From NCBI RefSeq assembly GCF_014333445.1, contig NZ_JACRYU010000004.1:60754-124753 (forward strand): a stretch of DNA of 64,000 bases, given 5' to 3'. Below the pieces are notes generated by a model. It had not been told where the DNA came from and did no database searches. It worked only from the letters and a program-made list of their open reading frames with translations. This DNA is from Terrisporobacter mayombei (GTDB lineage Bacteria > Bacillota > Clostridia > Peptostreptococcales > Peptostreptococcaceae). This document shows, piece after piece, positions 32,377 through 42,145 of the stretch. A program made the translations under genes and the position numbers. Each line of letters begins with the position of its first letter. Position 1 is the first letter of the stretch.

Positions 32377-33246
32377 ATGGCTAAAAAGACAATAGAAAAG
32401 ATTAAATGTACTTGTTGTGGAAAAGAGCAACGGTTAAGTGAGTATTACAAATCTGCATCAAAAATGTATACAAATAATAATGAAAAAATTCCTATATGTA
32501 AAAGTTGTATGAAAGATAGATATACTCAACTTTTAAATTATTATAATGGGGATGCAAAATTAAGTTTAAAACATTTGTGTTTAAACTTAGATATTTTCTT
32601 TTTTGAAAAGCTATTCATTGAGTGTAGTGCGAAAGATGATGTAGATATGATTGGTGAATATATGAGACTATTATCAAGAAAAGAAACTAAGGATAAAACG
32701 AGTGTTGATAATTTGATGATTGATGAGAGTGAAAATAAAAAAATTGCAATTGGTAATGAATTAGTAGATGAGGAAATTATTGATTTTTGGGGAGAAGGAT
32801 ACAGTTCAAAGGAATATATTAGATTGGAAAAAAAATATAAAAAATATACAAAACATTATCCTAGTGAATCATTGCAAGAACAAGAAATAATTAAGTCATT
32901 ATGTGAGTTAGAAATAATGAAGGAAAATTGTAGATTGAGTGGGGATAAAAATGGATATGACAAAGTAAATACTCAAATAAGAAAGTCTATGGATGATTTA
33001 AATGTATTACCTTCAAAAATGCAAAAGTATGGAGAAGATAAAAATATTACAATTGGAAAATTAATAGAAACAATTGAAAAAGAAGAACCAATACCAGATA
33101 TCCATCCTGAGTTTGAGGATATAGATAAAATTAAATGGATGCTTGATAGATACTTTATAAATCCATTTAAAAAGGTTTTTGGTTTAGATGATAACCTGTC
33201 ATATGAAGATGTGGAGAATGATACATATGAAGATTCTAAAAAGTAG
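32377..33246 (+). CDS. terS: Terminase small subunit candidate with zinc ribbon (289 aa)
   Basis: AAGGGAG sits 8 bases before the ATG at 32377. The N-terminus has a Cys4 ribbon (CTCCGKEQ...CKSCMKD, about residues 10-45); the rest is helical and basic/acidic mixed. It ends 20 bases inside the terL frame, the usual terS-terL arrangement, and starts the morphogenesis cluster. Function is assigned mainly by position; the zinc ribbon is unusual for a small terminase. Confidence 0.6.
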   Translation: MAKKTIEKIKCTCCGKEQRLSEYYKSASKMYTNNNEKIPICKSCMKDRYTQLLNYYNGDAKLSLKHLCLNLDIFFFEKLFIECSAKDDVDMIGEYMRLLSRKETKDKTSVDNLMIDESENKKIAIGNELVDEEIIDFWGEGYSSKEYIRLEKKYKKYTKHYPSESLQEQEIIKSLCELEIMKENCRLSGDKNGYDKVNTQIRKSMDDLNVLPSKMQKYGEDKNITIGKLIETIEKEEPIPDIHPEFEDIDKIKWMLDRYFINPFKKVFGLDDNLSYEDVENDTYEDSKK

Positions 33247-33445
33247 AGAGAGGAAAAATTTAAAAAAAGATTCTTACGAAAATTTAATAGATGGTACTAA
33301 AATTTGGGTTGAGTATTGGCGTAAAAATCCTCATAGATTTTGTGAAGAATATTTAGGCATTCATTTGTATGTATTTCAAATGATATTAATATACATGATG
33401 AATATATGTACAACATTTTGCTTTACTGCATGTAGAGGCCTAGGT
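33227..33445 (+). CDS. terL: Terminase large subunit, exon 1
   Basis: Likely start ATG 33227 (GGAG about 11 bases upstream, overlapping terS). Encodes KIWVEYWRKNPHRFCEEYLG...CFTACRGLG, ending inside the Walker A motif. The reading frame continues, after removal of 33446-34700, with KSFLTAVFCC. The joined product is 579 residues, normal for TerL. The intron site in the ATP-binding loop is typical of homing elements that target the most conserved codons. Confidence 0.88.
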
Positions 33446-34700
33446 AAATTTGAATGAATCGAATTAATAAAATAAAACTTGGAGGTGCTTCGAGTATGAA
33501 ATTTTCAGATAACGAAAAGAAATTTATAATTGATAATTATAGAAGTATGAAAACTGTGGATATAGCAAAAGAATTGAATGTACGATACAGTACTGTTAAA
33601 AGTTTTGCTGATAGATATAAATTAGATAAAGGATGTAAGGATGTATTCTTTACATTAGAAGAAGAAAAATATATTGATGATAATTATTTAAATAAATCAT
33701 CAATGGAAATTGCCGAAGATTTAAACTGTACAGTTAGAGATGTGAATATATATTTGGGTTATAAAGGGTTAATTTTTAACACTAATAAATATCAAATAGA
33801 TGAAAATTATTTTGAAAAAATTGACTCAAAAAATAAAGCATATTGGCTAGGATTTTTGTATGCAGACGGTTGTGTTTTAGTAAAGAATAAAAATGGGAAA
33901 ACATCGTATGTGCTAGAGGTTTCTTTGAGTATAGCAGACATGAATCATTTGGAAAAATTAAAAATGTCTTTAAAATCAAATTCCCCAATAAAAACTAAAA
34001 TAATAAAAGACAAATACGAAGCCTGTAGAATTACAATATGCAATAAAAAGATATGCGAGGATTTAATAAAATTAGGGTGTACACCTAAAAAATCATTGAC
34101 ATTAACATTTCCTAATGAAAATCAATTACCTAAAGAATTTATACCTCATTTTGTGAGAGGATATTTCGATGGTGATGGTTGCATATATAATGGGGATAAT
34201 GGAATTAGTATATCTTTTGTAGGTACGATGAACTTATTAACTAACATCCAAGAAATAATGTTTAATAAATTCGGTTTGACCAAGGTTAAAATATCTAATA
34301 AAGGAAAAGCATATCAGTGTCAATGGAGAGGAATTGGCAATGCTAAGACATGGTTTGATTATTTATATAATTATAAAGATATAATTTTTTTACAAAGGAA
34401 ATTCGATAAATTCTTTGCCTAGTAATATGTAAAACTCAAGTGCATATTACTGTAATCGGGGTGTATCGGTGAAGGCTAAGTTTTATTTATAAATACAAAA
34501 ATAATAAAATATGCTAATACCGAGGGCAATAATATCTAATATTGTCCGTAACGCATAGGAGATGAGCGTTAATATGAAAGCAATAACTCTCCCACGAGCC
34601 TCCGACACTCATTGAGTTTAAAATGAGAGTGGAAATATATGCTGGACTTATGGGAAACCATAAGAAGTAGAAGATAAAAAACTTCTACGATAACAAAACG
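33446..34700 (+). mobile_element. Group I-type intron in terL (1255 bp)
   Basis: Exon 1 ends ...CCTAGGT and exon 2 begins AAATCC; the intron's last base is G. The exon end CTAGGU pairs with GCCUAG at about 34,417-34,422, putting a U-G pair at the 5' splice site. That guide sequence overlaps the stop codon of the endonuclease gene, so the gene lies in the P1 loop. The catalytic core follows (34,430-34,700), with the paired segments GTCC..GCATA and TATGC.GGAC, and resembles the core of the intron at 43681-45229. Confidence 0.85.
33496..34422 (+). CDS. LAGLIDADG homing endonuclease in terL intron (308 aa)
   Basis: GGAGGTG precedes the ATG at 33496. N-terminal about 105 residues hold two helix-turn-helix-like repeats (SMKTVDIAKELNVRYSTVKSF; SSMEIAEDLNCTVRDVN). 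Then come two LAGLIDADG motifs, AYWLGFLYADGCV and FVRGYFDGDGCI, both with their catalytic Asp. A single-chain intron-homing enzyme that would cut an intron-less terL. It differs from the endonucleases in the other five introns. Confidence 0.92.
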   Translation: MKFSDNEKKFIIDNYRSMKTVDIAKELNVRYSTVKSFADRYKLDKGCKDVFFTLEEEKYIDDNYLNKSSMEIAEDLNCTVRDVNIYLGYKGLIFNTNKYQIDENYFEKIDSKNKAYWLGFLYADGCVLVKNKNGKTSYVLEVSLSIADMNHLEKLKMSLKSNSPIKTKIIKDKYEACRITICNKKICEDLIKLGCTPKKSLTLTFPNENQLPKEFIPHFVRGYFDGDGCIYNGDNGISISFVGTMNLLTNIQEIMFNKFGLTKVKISNKGKAYQCQWRGIGNAKTWFDYLYNYKDIIFLQRKFDKFFA

Positions 34701-36221
34701 AAATCCTTTTTAACAGCAGTTTTTTGTTGTTGTAGGGCTATACTTTATCCTGGTTCTAAAATAATTTTGGCTAGTGGTAATAAAAAACAAGCAGGAAATA
34801 TAATAACTGAAAAAATAGCCGAGTTGCGGCATAAGCATCCCATGTTAGATAGGGAGATTGAAGATATAAAAACTAATCATGATAATATATGTTGTATATT
34901 TAAGAATGGCTCAAAGATAATGGTTGTAGCAGCAAACGATGGTGCAAGAAGTGCTAGAGGAAATTGTATTGTTGCAGATGAATTTAGAATGATAAAAGAA
35001 AACATAATAAATACTGTTTTAAAACAGTTTTTAACCAATCCTAGAAAACCGCCTTTCCTAGAAAAGCCTGAATATAAAGATTATCCTCTTGAGCAGAACA
35101 AAGAATTGTATCTATCATCTGCATTTCTGAAATCTCATTGGAGTTATAAGAAGTTTATAAATTTAACTAAAAGAATGTGTGAAGGGAAGCCGTCATTTAG
35201 TTGCGATATTCCTTATATATGCAGTTTAGATCATAAATTAATATTAAAAGAAAAGATAGAAGAAGATAGGGCGGAAATAGGTGAATTTGCATTTTTAATG
35301 GAATATGTAGGAATTTGGTATGGTGAATCAGAAAATAGTTTCTTTAAGTCTGATGAAATAAATAAATGTAGAATTTTAACCAATGCTTATTATCCTTTAT
35401 CAGATGATGAATATAGAAATGATGATATAAGAAAAAAACGAATGAAGCAAATGCCAAAGAAAAAAGATGAAATTAGAATAATAAGTTGCGATATAGCGGT
35501 TTGTAAATCTTCTAGTAAAGTTTCAAATGATAACTCAGTATTTACTTTAATGAGAATGTTACCTGATGGAAACGGATATGTTAGAGAAATTGTACATATG
35601 GAATCATACAATGGGTTATCAGTTGAGGAACAGTCTACGAGAATAAAAAGATTATTTACTGAATTTAATGCAGATAGAATTATTTTAGATGCACAAGGTA
35701 TAGGATTTTCAGTTTTAAATGAATTGTCAAAATCAAGTTATGATAAAACTATTGATGAACATTATGAACCTTTTGTTCCTTATGGAGGTTCTACAAGTAT
35801 AGATATTGAGTTATCAAAGGAAGGTAAGCAAGTTATATATGTATTCAAAGGATACGAACAAACTAATAATAATGTAAATGTCTACTTAAAGAATGCTTTT
35901 ATGAGTAAAAAAATAAGATTATTAATAGATGAAAATGAAAAAAAAGAAGATTTTGATAATGATAAAACTTTCCACTCAGATGGATCTTATCAAGCATATA
36001 AATTATTACCTTTCATTCAAACAAGTCAATTTATATTTGAAACGCTTAATTTAGAATATGAAGTTAGACCAACGGGGAATATTGCTATAAAAGAAAAAGG
36101 TCGTAATAGAAAAGATAGATATAGTTCTGTAGGATATGCTAATTATTTGGCTCAATTAATTGAAGATGAAGAATATCGTAAAAAGAATAAGAAAAAAGGT
36201 GGCTTTATGTTTTTTACATAA
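34701..36221 (+). CDS. terL: Terminase large subunit, exon 2
   Basis: Continues Walker A (K-SFLTAV). Walker B is CIVADEFRMI (about 95 residues on). The C-terminal nuclease part has IISCDIAVCKSS, RIILDAQGIGF and a KTFHSDGSYQAYK region with acidic metal ligands of the RNase H-like fold. Packages DNA into proheads and cuts concatemers. No start codon with a ribosome site exists at the beginning of this exon, so it depends on splicing. Confidence 0.9.
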   Translation, partial: KSFLTAVFCCCRAILYPGSKIILASGNKKQAGNIITEKIAELRHKHPMLDREIEDIKTNHDNICCIFKNGSKIMVVAANDGARSARGNCIVADEFRMIKENIINTVLKQFLTNPRKPPFLEKPEYKDYPLEQNKELYLSSAFLKSHWSYKKFINLTKRMCEGKPSFSCDIPYICSLDHKLILKEKIEEDRAEIGEFAFLMEYVGIWYGESENSFFKSDEINKCRILTNAYYPLSDDEYRNDDIRKKRMKQMPKKKDEIRIISCDIAVCKSSSKVSNDNSVFTLMRMLPDGNGYVREIVHMESYNGLSVEEQSTRIKRLFTEFNADRIILDAQGIGFSVLNELSKSSYDKTIDEHYEPFVPYGGSTSIDIELSKEGKQVIYVFKGYEQTNNNVNVYLKNAFMSKKIRLLIDENEKKEDFDNDKTFHSDGSYQAYKLLPFIQTSQFIFETLNLEYEVRPTGNIAIKEKGRNRKDRYSSVGYANYLAQLIEDEEYRKKNKKKGGFMFFT

Positions 36222-36222
36222 A

Positions 36223-36242
36223 ACTATAAAATTAATAAAATG
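36223..36242 (+). promoter_or_regulatory. Recurrent AT element before portal gene
   Basis: Exact copy starting a few bases after the terL stop and running into the GGAGG of the portal gene. Confidence 0.6.
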
Positions 36243-36253
36243 GAGGTGGTTAA

Positions 36254-37699
36254 ATGGAAGAAAAGAGTGTTGAAGAATTAAAAAAAGAAAATTCATTGCA
36301 ATTTGCCAAAAGAGTAAACTCTACTGCAATTGATGCAATAGATGAATTATATAATGCTTTTCATAAAAATAGAAAAAGCACAACATCTCAAATACAAAAT
36401 TACTTAGATAACCCTCTTAAAAATGCTAAACATTTACAAGATACAGCAGAATACATGAGAATGATAAATGGTGTATTAAAAGAGATAACTCTTTATAAAA
36501 GTAATGTGCTGACATATGATTATTTTCTTATACCTATTGATATGAGTAAATATAAGAGTAAAGATAAATTTGAAACTGCATATAGGAAAGCAGTACTAGA
36601 AGTAAAGAAATATAATATAAAATTTCATTGCAGATGGTTAAGCGAAAAGACTATCAGAAAAGGCGAAATGTATATCTATAAAGTTCAATCTGATGATGGA
36701 ATAACTATTGTTGAAATGCCTAACTCTATTTGTAAAATAGTTGGTGCTACAAGTGGATTACAAAGATATGCGGTTGACTTAACAAAAATAGATGAAGATA
36801 CATTAAATTATTATCCTTATGGAATTCAAAAATTATATAAAAAATATAAAAATAAACAATTGAAAAAGGATAAGAACTTTAAAGATGGATATTATAAAAT
36901 ACCTTTGGAAAATGGAGTAGCATTTTCTATTGAATATTTAGAAACAAAAGGTGTTCCTTATTATACTTCGTTATTAAGAGAATTATCTTTACTGGAAGAT
37001 ATGAAAAATTTAGAAGAAACATCCGCTGTTGCTAATAACTTTAAGGTATTACATCAAACAATACCAACAGGTGAAGATGGTGAAATTTCTGTCGATGCAG
37101 AAACAGCATTTGAGTATCATCAAGCGTTAAAAAGTATTTGTCCTGAAGGAGTTGCAGCATTAAGTACTCCTTATAAAATTAATCCTCTTACATTAGGAGA
37201 TAACAAACAAAAGAATTTAGATTATGTGAATAAAATAGAAAGATCTATATTTGATAATGCAGCGATAAATGATGATATATTCTCAGGGACTAAATCAAAC
37301 AATCAAGCAATAATTTATGGTGCTAATGTTGATAGTTTATTAGCATTTAATTTATTACAAAAATTCAAGATGTGGTTAAACTTTGATTTTAAAAAGAATA
37401 ATTCATTGAAAAATTTTGAAGTGGTATTTGTTGATAGTACAATAATGGATAAGGATTCAAAAATAAAAATGGCTGTAAATAATATTACAACATGGAACAG
37501 TCGAATGCAATTATTTGCTTATATGGGATATGAACCTTGGGAAGCATATAACATATTAAAAATGGAAGAAATTATGAATTTCGACGAGTTGATGCCAGCA
37601 TTAATGACATCGCATACAGCGAGTAGTTCTGATGTGGGTAGAACTACTGTTGCAGATGATCCTGATAAAAGTGGAAATGTTGGTCAGGCTCAAAATTAA
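36254..37699 (+). CDS. Portal protein (481 aa)
   Basis: Right size and place for a portal (immediately after terL). Segments such as SIEYLETKGVPYYTSLLRELSLLEDMKNL, a long central helix region and NNQAIIYGANVDSLLAF fit the SPP1/phi-type portal pattern. Forms the dodecameric ring through which terminase pumps DNA. GGAGGTGG precedes the ATG. C-terminal tail (from about residue 460) is Ser/Thr/Asp-rich and probably disordered. Confidence 0.82.
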   Translation: MEEKSVEELKKENSLQFAKRVNSTAIDAIDELYNAFHKNRKSTTSQIQNYLDNPLKNAKHLQDTAEYMRMINGVLKEITLYKSNVLTYDYFLIPIDMSKYKSKDKFETAYRKAVLEVKKYNIKFHCRWLSEKTIRKGEMYIYKVQSDDGITIVEMPNSICKIVGATSGLQRYAVDLTKIDEDTLNYYPYGIQKLYKKYKNKQLKKDKNFKDGYYKIPLENGVAFSIEYLETKGVPYYTSLLRELSLLEDMKNLEETSAVANNFKVLHQTIPTGEDGEISVDAETAFEYHQALKSICPEGVAALSTPYKINPLTLGDNKQKNLDYVNKIERSIFDNAAINDDIFSGTKSNNQAIIYGANVDSLLAFNLLQKFKMWLNFDFKKNNSLKNFEVVFVDSTIMDKDSKIKMAVNNITTWNSRMQLFAYMGYEPWEAYNILKMEEIMNFDELMPALMTSHTASSSDVGRTTVADDPDKSGNVGQAQN

Positions 37700-37709
37700 G
37701 AGGTGAATT

Positions 37710-37898
37710 ATGAAAAATAAATTTATATATTGTTTTACAGAGAAAGATAAAAAGGAACTTTTATTGAGTGGATTTTCATATGTGTGCGAACATAATATGG
37801 GAGATAAAAAGGCTTTTGTTTTTCAAGGTGATTGTAAAAAATTAAACTTTACTTTAGATAAGAGTAAATATGTAGTTGATAATAAATTATTCTTTTAG
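37710..37898 (+). CDS. Small hypothetical structural-cluster protein (62 aa)
   Basis: 62 residues, AGAGGTG before the ATG, 10 bases after the portal stop, followed by a strong terminator. Contains GFSYVCEHNMGDKKAFVFQGD and looks beta-rich. Small genes of this type often lie between portal and protease in clostridial phages; function unknown. Confidence 0.55.
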   Translation: MKNKFIYCFTEKDKKELLLSGFSYVCEHNMGDKKAFVFQGDCKKLNFTLDKSKYVVDNKLFF

Positions 37899-37904
37899 TT
37901 AATT

Positions 37905-37931
37905 AATACTGTCTTAGGATGGTATTTTTTA
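37905..37931 (+). terminator. Rho-independent terminator
   Basis: AATACTGTC-TTAG-GATGGTATT stem of nine pairs (two G-U) followed by TTTTT, after the small gene at 37710. Confidence 0.75.
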
Positions 37932-37965
37932 TTATATAAAAATTTAAAGAAAGGAGGAATCCTTT

Positions 37966-39390
37966 ATGAAATATTTAAGACTTCCATGTCAATTTGAAAA
38001 TTTGTCGTTTGATGAAAATGATGACAAAAGATTAATTAAATGTAAGTTAAAAATCCAACATGATTTAAGCAATCCTAATAAATCATATTTTGATTTAGAA
38101 GATATAAAAAATGCAGCCCAAAAATCATTAAGACATACACCAATTTTAGGGAGTGTAGTTTATGATGAAGATTCTGAAGAATATAGATTAAATGGTCATG
38201 ACATGAATTATAAGATAGTGAAAGGTAATGATGGTTTTGAATTAAAGATCTCACACATAGAAAAAATATACGGATTCATACCCCATGATGCAGAAATTGA
38301 ATATGAATATGATGAAGATGCAGATAGAAACTATTTAATTAGTTATGGATATCTTTGGAAGAATTATTTGGATGAAGTTGAAGATATCTTAGATAAAAAT
38401 GATGGAAACACAGATATATCTATGGAGATAAGTGTTGAGGATAGCTTTGAAAGAGATGATGGATTAATTCAAATTAAAGATTATACATTTGAAGGTATAA
38501 CCATGTTAGGTGTTCCGCCAGGAATGATTGGTGCTAATTTGGAGTTATTTTCAAGAGAAAGTATATCTAATATAAAATTTGAAATGGAAGAATTATGCAA
38601 AACTTATGCTTTAGAGAAGGAGGAAGAAAATTTGGATAAAAATAATCAAACAAAAGAGTTTGGATTATCTGTTCAAAATATAACAGATCAAATAACCACT
38701 CAAATTAATTCAAGATTTGTGGAAAAAGAAGATTATTGGGGAGATAAATACCAAGCAAGAGAATTTTGGTTTATGGACGTATTACCTGATGACAAGATAG
38801 CAATAGTTGAAAATGCCGATTGGTCATGCAGACAATACTTTGGTGTTCCATATACTTTAAATGAAGATGTTGTTACATTAGACTTTGACAATAAAAAGTC
38901 TTATATCCAAGAATGGAGAGAAATGTCAGGCGAGGTTGAACCTAAAGTGTTTAATTGTGAAGATACTCAATTAAAAGAACACATAATTAATAAATTTGAT
39001 TCAATAGATACTCATGAAAATGAGGTTGCTGAATTAGAAAATCTTAAAACTTCTTATTCTGAATTAGAAGATAAATTAAATGCTATGCAAGATTATGCTG
39101 AGTTAAAAGAATTTAAAGAAAATTATGATAAGGCTAAGTATGAAAAAGAAATTGAAGATGCTAGTAAATTATTTGATTTAGATGAAGAAGAAATAAAAGA
39201 TTTAAAAGATAAGGCTATGAATAAAGAAATAACTGTAGCTGAATTTGAAAAAGAATTAGGATTTATGTTTGCTATGAAAGTTAAAGATAGTAAACCAGTT
39301 GAAAAAACTAAAACTAATGAAGTTCAAGTATTTGATAATGTAGATTCTAAATATGAGCCTTATGGTGGCTTATTTAAAAAATATTTATAA
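37966..39390 (+). CDS. Prohead protease/scaffold candidate (474 aa)
   Basis: AAGGAGG before the ATG. The N-terminal about 190 residues resemble a capsid maturation protease-like domain: YGFIPHDAEIEYEYDEDADRNYL..., then ISMEISVEDSF and ITMLGVPPGMIGA. The C-terminal third (residues 320-440) is a long acidic coiled coil (ENLKTSYSELEDKLNAMQDY), as in scaffolding proteins. Position between portal and decoration/capsid genes supports protease plus scaffold. Catalytic residues cannot be assigned with confidence. Confidence 0.6.
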   Translation: MKYLRLPCQFENLSFDENDDKRLIKCKLKIQHDLSNPNKSYFDLEDIKNAAQKSLRHTPILGSVVYDEDSEEYRLNGHDMNYKIVKGNDGFELKISHIEKIYGFIPHDAEIEYEYDEDADRNYLISYGYLWKNYLDEVEDILDKNDGNTDISMEISVEDSFERDDGLIQIKDYTFEGITMLGVPPGMIGANLELFSRESISNIKFEMEELCKTYALEKEEENLDKNNQTKEFGLSVQNITDQITTQINSRFVEKEDYWGDKYQAREFWFMDVLPDDKIAIVENADWSCRQYFGVPYTLNEDVVTLDFDNKKSYIQEWREMSGEVEPKVFNCEDTQLKEHIINKFDSIDTHENEVAELENLKTSYSELEDKLNAMQDYAELKEFKENYDKAKYEKEIEDASKLFDLDEEEIKDLKDKAMNKEITVAEFEKELGFMFAMKVKDSKPVEKTKTNEVQVFDNVDSKYEPYGGLFKKYL

Positions 39391-39402
39391 AATTAATAAA
39401 AA
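39386..39402 (+). promoter_or_regulatory. Recurrent AT element, overlapping a stop codon
   Basis: The TAA of the protease/scaffold gene lies within the element, and CGGAGG of the next gene follows after a few bases. Confidence 0.6.
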
Positions 39403-39417
39403 TACGGAGGTAGAGGA

Positions 39418-39897
39418 ATGTATATAGAATTATTAAATGTTGATGACAAAATGGCAAGATCATTTGTTTGTGCAGAACCAGTTGAAAATGGTAGCTTTGC
39501 CAAAATAAAAGGGTTAGCTAAACAAACTAAAGCAGGAGTTGATTTATCAGGTGAAGTTTATGAAGTTGAACAATTAACTGATGATGCTGGTGAGTTATTT
39601 GTTGTAATTGCACCCGATTATCATAGATATGATGAAAGACTATTAAGTGGAGATGTGCCACAAATAAAAGCTAAAGAAGTAGTCAGAGGTTATTTATTAC
39701 ATAAAGGAGCAGTTATAAGAGTTCAAGCTGATAATATAGATGAAGTTGCATCAGTTAATGTAGGAGATAAATTATCTCCAAAGGCTACAAGTTATAAATT
39801 AGCTAAGACTGTTGGTGAAGAAAAAAATATATTAGGTAAAGTCATAGCTAAAGAAAAATACTGTGGTAAAGATAGTTTAGTTATAGCATTTATATAA
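39418..39897 (+). CDS. Head decoration protein candidate (159 aa)
   Basis: 159-residue beta-rich protein with GGAGG upstream, between scaffold and major capsid genes. Its glycine-spaced strands (VVIAPDYHRYDERLLSGDVPQ, then a GDKLSPKATSYKLAK region) look like capsid decoration/stabilisation or head-fibre proteins found at this position. Assignment is by position and composition. Confidence 0.55.
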   Translation: MYIELLNVDDKMARSFVCAEPVENGSFAKIKGLAKQTKAGVDLSGEVYEVEQLTDDAGELFVVIAPDYHRYDERLLSGDVPQIKAKEVVRGYLLHKGAVIRVQADNIDEVASVNVGDKLSPKATSYKLAKTVGEEKNILGKVIAKEKYCGKDSLVIAFI

Positions 39898-39915
39898 ATA
39901 TAAAATTAATAAAAT
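39896..39915 (+). promoter_or_regulatory. Recurrent AT element before capsid gene
   Basis: Exact copy between the decoration gene stop and the AGGAGGA site of the major capsid gene. Confidence 0.6.
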
Positions 39916-39931
39916 TAGGAGGATAATACGA

Positions 39932-40812
39932 ATGTATAATGAATTAAATGAATTACAACAATTATGTTTAGATACTTACTTTGGAAAAGTTAGTAAATAT
40001 AGTGCAGGAGAGGCTGAAGATGTTATAAGAAAAGCATTTTTAGATGAACTTCCTGCTTTACCAAAAAGAAAAGCAGAATTTGGAAGATACTTAAAAAATA
40101 ATGCAAAACATTTATTTGCTTTATTAGAAGAAACTATAACTCCAATAGCTAATAGATTATCATTGGAGGCATTCAGTGATTTAGTTAAAGTAGATACTGT
40201 AGATTTAGGAGATAAACCTGTATATAGAGTTAAAAATAAAAAATTATTCCCTGTTTCTCAAATAGCTACAGGAGTTGGTGCTACTCATAGAAGAAGAATG
40301 CATGATGGAAAATTAGAAACTGATTCTTTTAGATTAAGTGCATTTATATATGAAGAAGCATTTGAATTTTTAACTGGTAAAATAAGTTGGACTGATCTAT
40401 GTAATAGAGTAGCAGAATCTTTTGCTCATAAAACAGCTACATTAGTTACATCGACTATATTTGCTGCTTATGACGAATCAAGTAATCCATTCCATGTTGA
40501 AACTAATGCATCGGGATTAGAAACAGCACTTGAAGATTTATTACAAAAAGTTGAGGGTGCAACAGGAGTTAAATGTCAAATATTAGGAACAAAAGGTGCA
40601 TTAGCAAAAGTTCCTAATTCTGGTGGAGCATATTTACAAGAAGATGCAAAAGACAGAAGAGAGTTTGGATATGTAAAAATATTTGATTCTAACGAGTGTA
40701 GAGAGTTACCACAATATTATGATGAAGAAAATAAAAAATTTGAAATACCTACAGATATATTACTAATAGTACCTGTTACTGGAGAACCATTAGCTTACTG
40801 TTGTTTTGAGGG
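39932..40812 (+). CDS. Major capsid protein, exon 1
   Basis: AGGAGG precedes the ATG. The sequence (YFGKVSKYSAGEAEDVIRKAF..., then FRLSAFIYEEAFEFLTGKISWTDLCNRVAESF) matches phage major coat proteins of the HK97-fold type that lack an N-terminal delta domain. Exon 1 ends after CCFEG. With exon 2 (42146-42278) the protein is 337 residues. Without splicing the frame stops at 40828 after a few intron codons. Confidence 0.85.
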
Positions 40813-42145
40813 TAATAATATAGAATAATCTATACGCCCCGTATGTACAGAAATGTGCATAGGACACAGATTTAATTGCAGGTAATGCCTAAAGCCTTAC
40901 ACCACAATATACCCGAAAGGAGTATATGAAGGTACGAAAGTAGAAAAAACGTAAGGATGGATATATGGTTAAATCCTAAGTATTCGTAAACAATGGCTGT
41001 TCATGCAGGTAAGTCTCTAAGTTATATTATTAATTCCGAAGAAATATAAAATTAATAAAATAGGGGGTGATGAATTGAGTAAAAAAATATCTTATGATTA
41101 TGTAAAAACGTACATAGAATCATTTAACTATAAATTAATTGAAAATGAATATATAAATAATTCTACAAAAATGAAAATGAAATGCGACAAAGGTCATGAT
41201 GTTTTTATGAATTGGGCAAATTTCAAAACTGGAAAAAGGTGTAGGGAATGTGCTAATGAGAAAATGAGAAGTGAACGAAAATTAGACATTAATATTATAA
41301 GAGAATATGTAGAATCTTTTGGATATTCACTAGAAACAGATTATTATAAAAATAGTAGAACTCCACTAGATATGAGATGTGATAAAGGTCATAATTGTAG
41401 TATTAATTGGGATAACTTTAAATACGGTAGAAGGTGTAAAAAATGTAATAATGAAAAACTTAATAAAAGGTTTAAGTTGTCATACGATTATGTAAAAAAC
41501 TATATCGAATCTTTTGGATTTAAGTTAAAAAGTAAAGAGTATATTAATTATGAAGGATATTTAAAGATGGAATGTTCAAACGGTCATGTTTTTAATAAAA
41601 GGTTTTCTGTTTTTAGAGTTTCTCATAAATGTCCTATTTGTGGAATGAGTAAAGGCGAAGAAAAGATAAAAGATTTCTTAAACAAAAACAACATTTCATT
41701 TCATTATGATAAGCCATACTTTAAAGATTTATTATCACCATTAGGTAACCCACTTAGGCCAGATTTCATATTACCAGATTTGAAAATATGGATAGAATAT
41801 GATGGAGAATTTCATTTTAAAAAAATGTATGACGATGATAATTATGATGACATGGTTGTTCATGATAAAATAAAAAACGAATATGCTCAGAAACATAACT
41901 GGATAATGATAAGAATACCGTATTGGGATTTTAATAAGATTGAAACTATTTTAAATAAAGAATTAATAATATGATAAGAGAAAACTTCAACGACTATCCC
42001 GTAAGGGAGTAAAGCCACAAGCTATTGGTGGAAGAAAAGGTCTGCCCCTAAATTTAGGGTGAAGAAATAGTCTACTCTTAATGGAAACATTAAGCAGTTC
42101 ATAAGAGAACGGTGTATGTGTAGCGAGCATATATGAATATGAAGG
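40813..42145 (+). mobile_element. Group I intron in the major capsid gene (1333 bp)
   Basis: The exon end GAGGGT can pair with GCCC at about 40,835. The 3' core has the standard group I hallmarks: CGACTATCCC (41,991-42,000) and AGAAATAGTCTACTC (about 42,065-42,080) forming P7. The 5' 100 bases are nearly identical to those of tape-measure intron 3 and the 3' 100 bases to tape-measure intron 2. The splice register is uncertain by 1 base; both options keep the frame. Confidence 0.85.
41075..41974 (+). CDS. Intron homing endonuclease, zinc-ribbon modules plus Vsr-like domain (299 aa)
   Basis: TTG start after GGGGGTGA, itself after an AT element (41042-41062). Three tandem modules of about 60 residues share YDYVK.YIESF.YKL..EYIN and CDKGH...RC..C, zinc-ribbon DNA-binding units. 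The C-terminal domain (from about residue 195) is Vsr-like: LRPDFILPDLKIWIEYDGEFH, then HDKIKNEYAQKH and MIRIPYW. This matches EDxHD-type homing endonucleases such as I-Bth0305I. It probably cuts intron-less capsid genes. Confidence 0.85.
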   Translation: MSKKISYDYVKTYIESFNYKLIENEYINNSTKMKMKCDKGHDVFMNWANFKTGKRCRECANEKMRSERKLDINIIREYVESFGYSLETDYYKNSRTPLDMRCDKGHNCSINWDNFKYGRRCKKCNNEKLNKRFKLSYDYVKNYIESFGFKLKSKEYINYEGYLKMECSNGHVFNKRFSVFRVSHKCPICGMSKGEEKIKDFLNKNNISFHYDKPYFKDLLSPLGNPLRPDFILPDLKIWIEYDGEFHFKKMYDDDNYDDMVVHDKIKNEYAQKHNWIMIRIPYWDFNKIETILNKELII

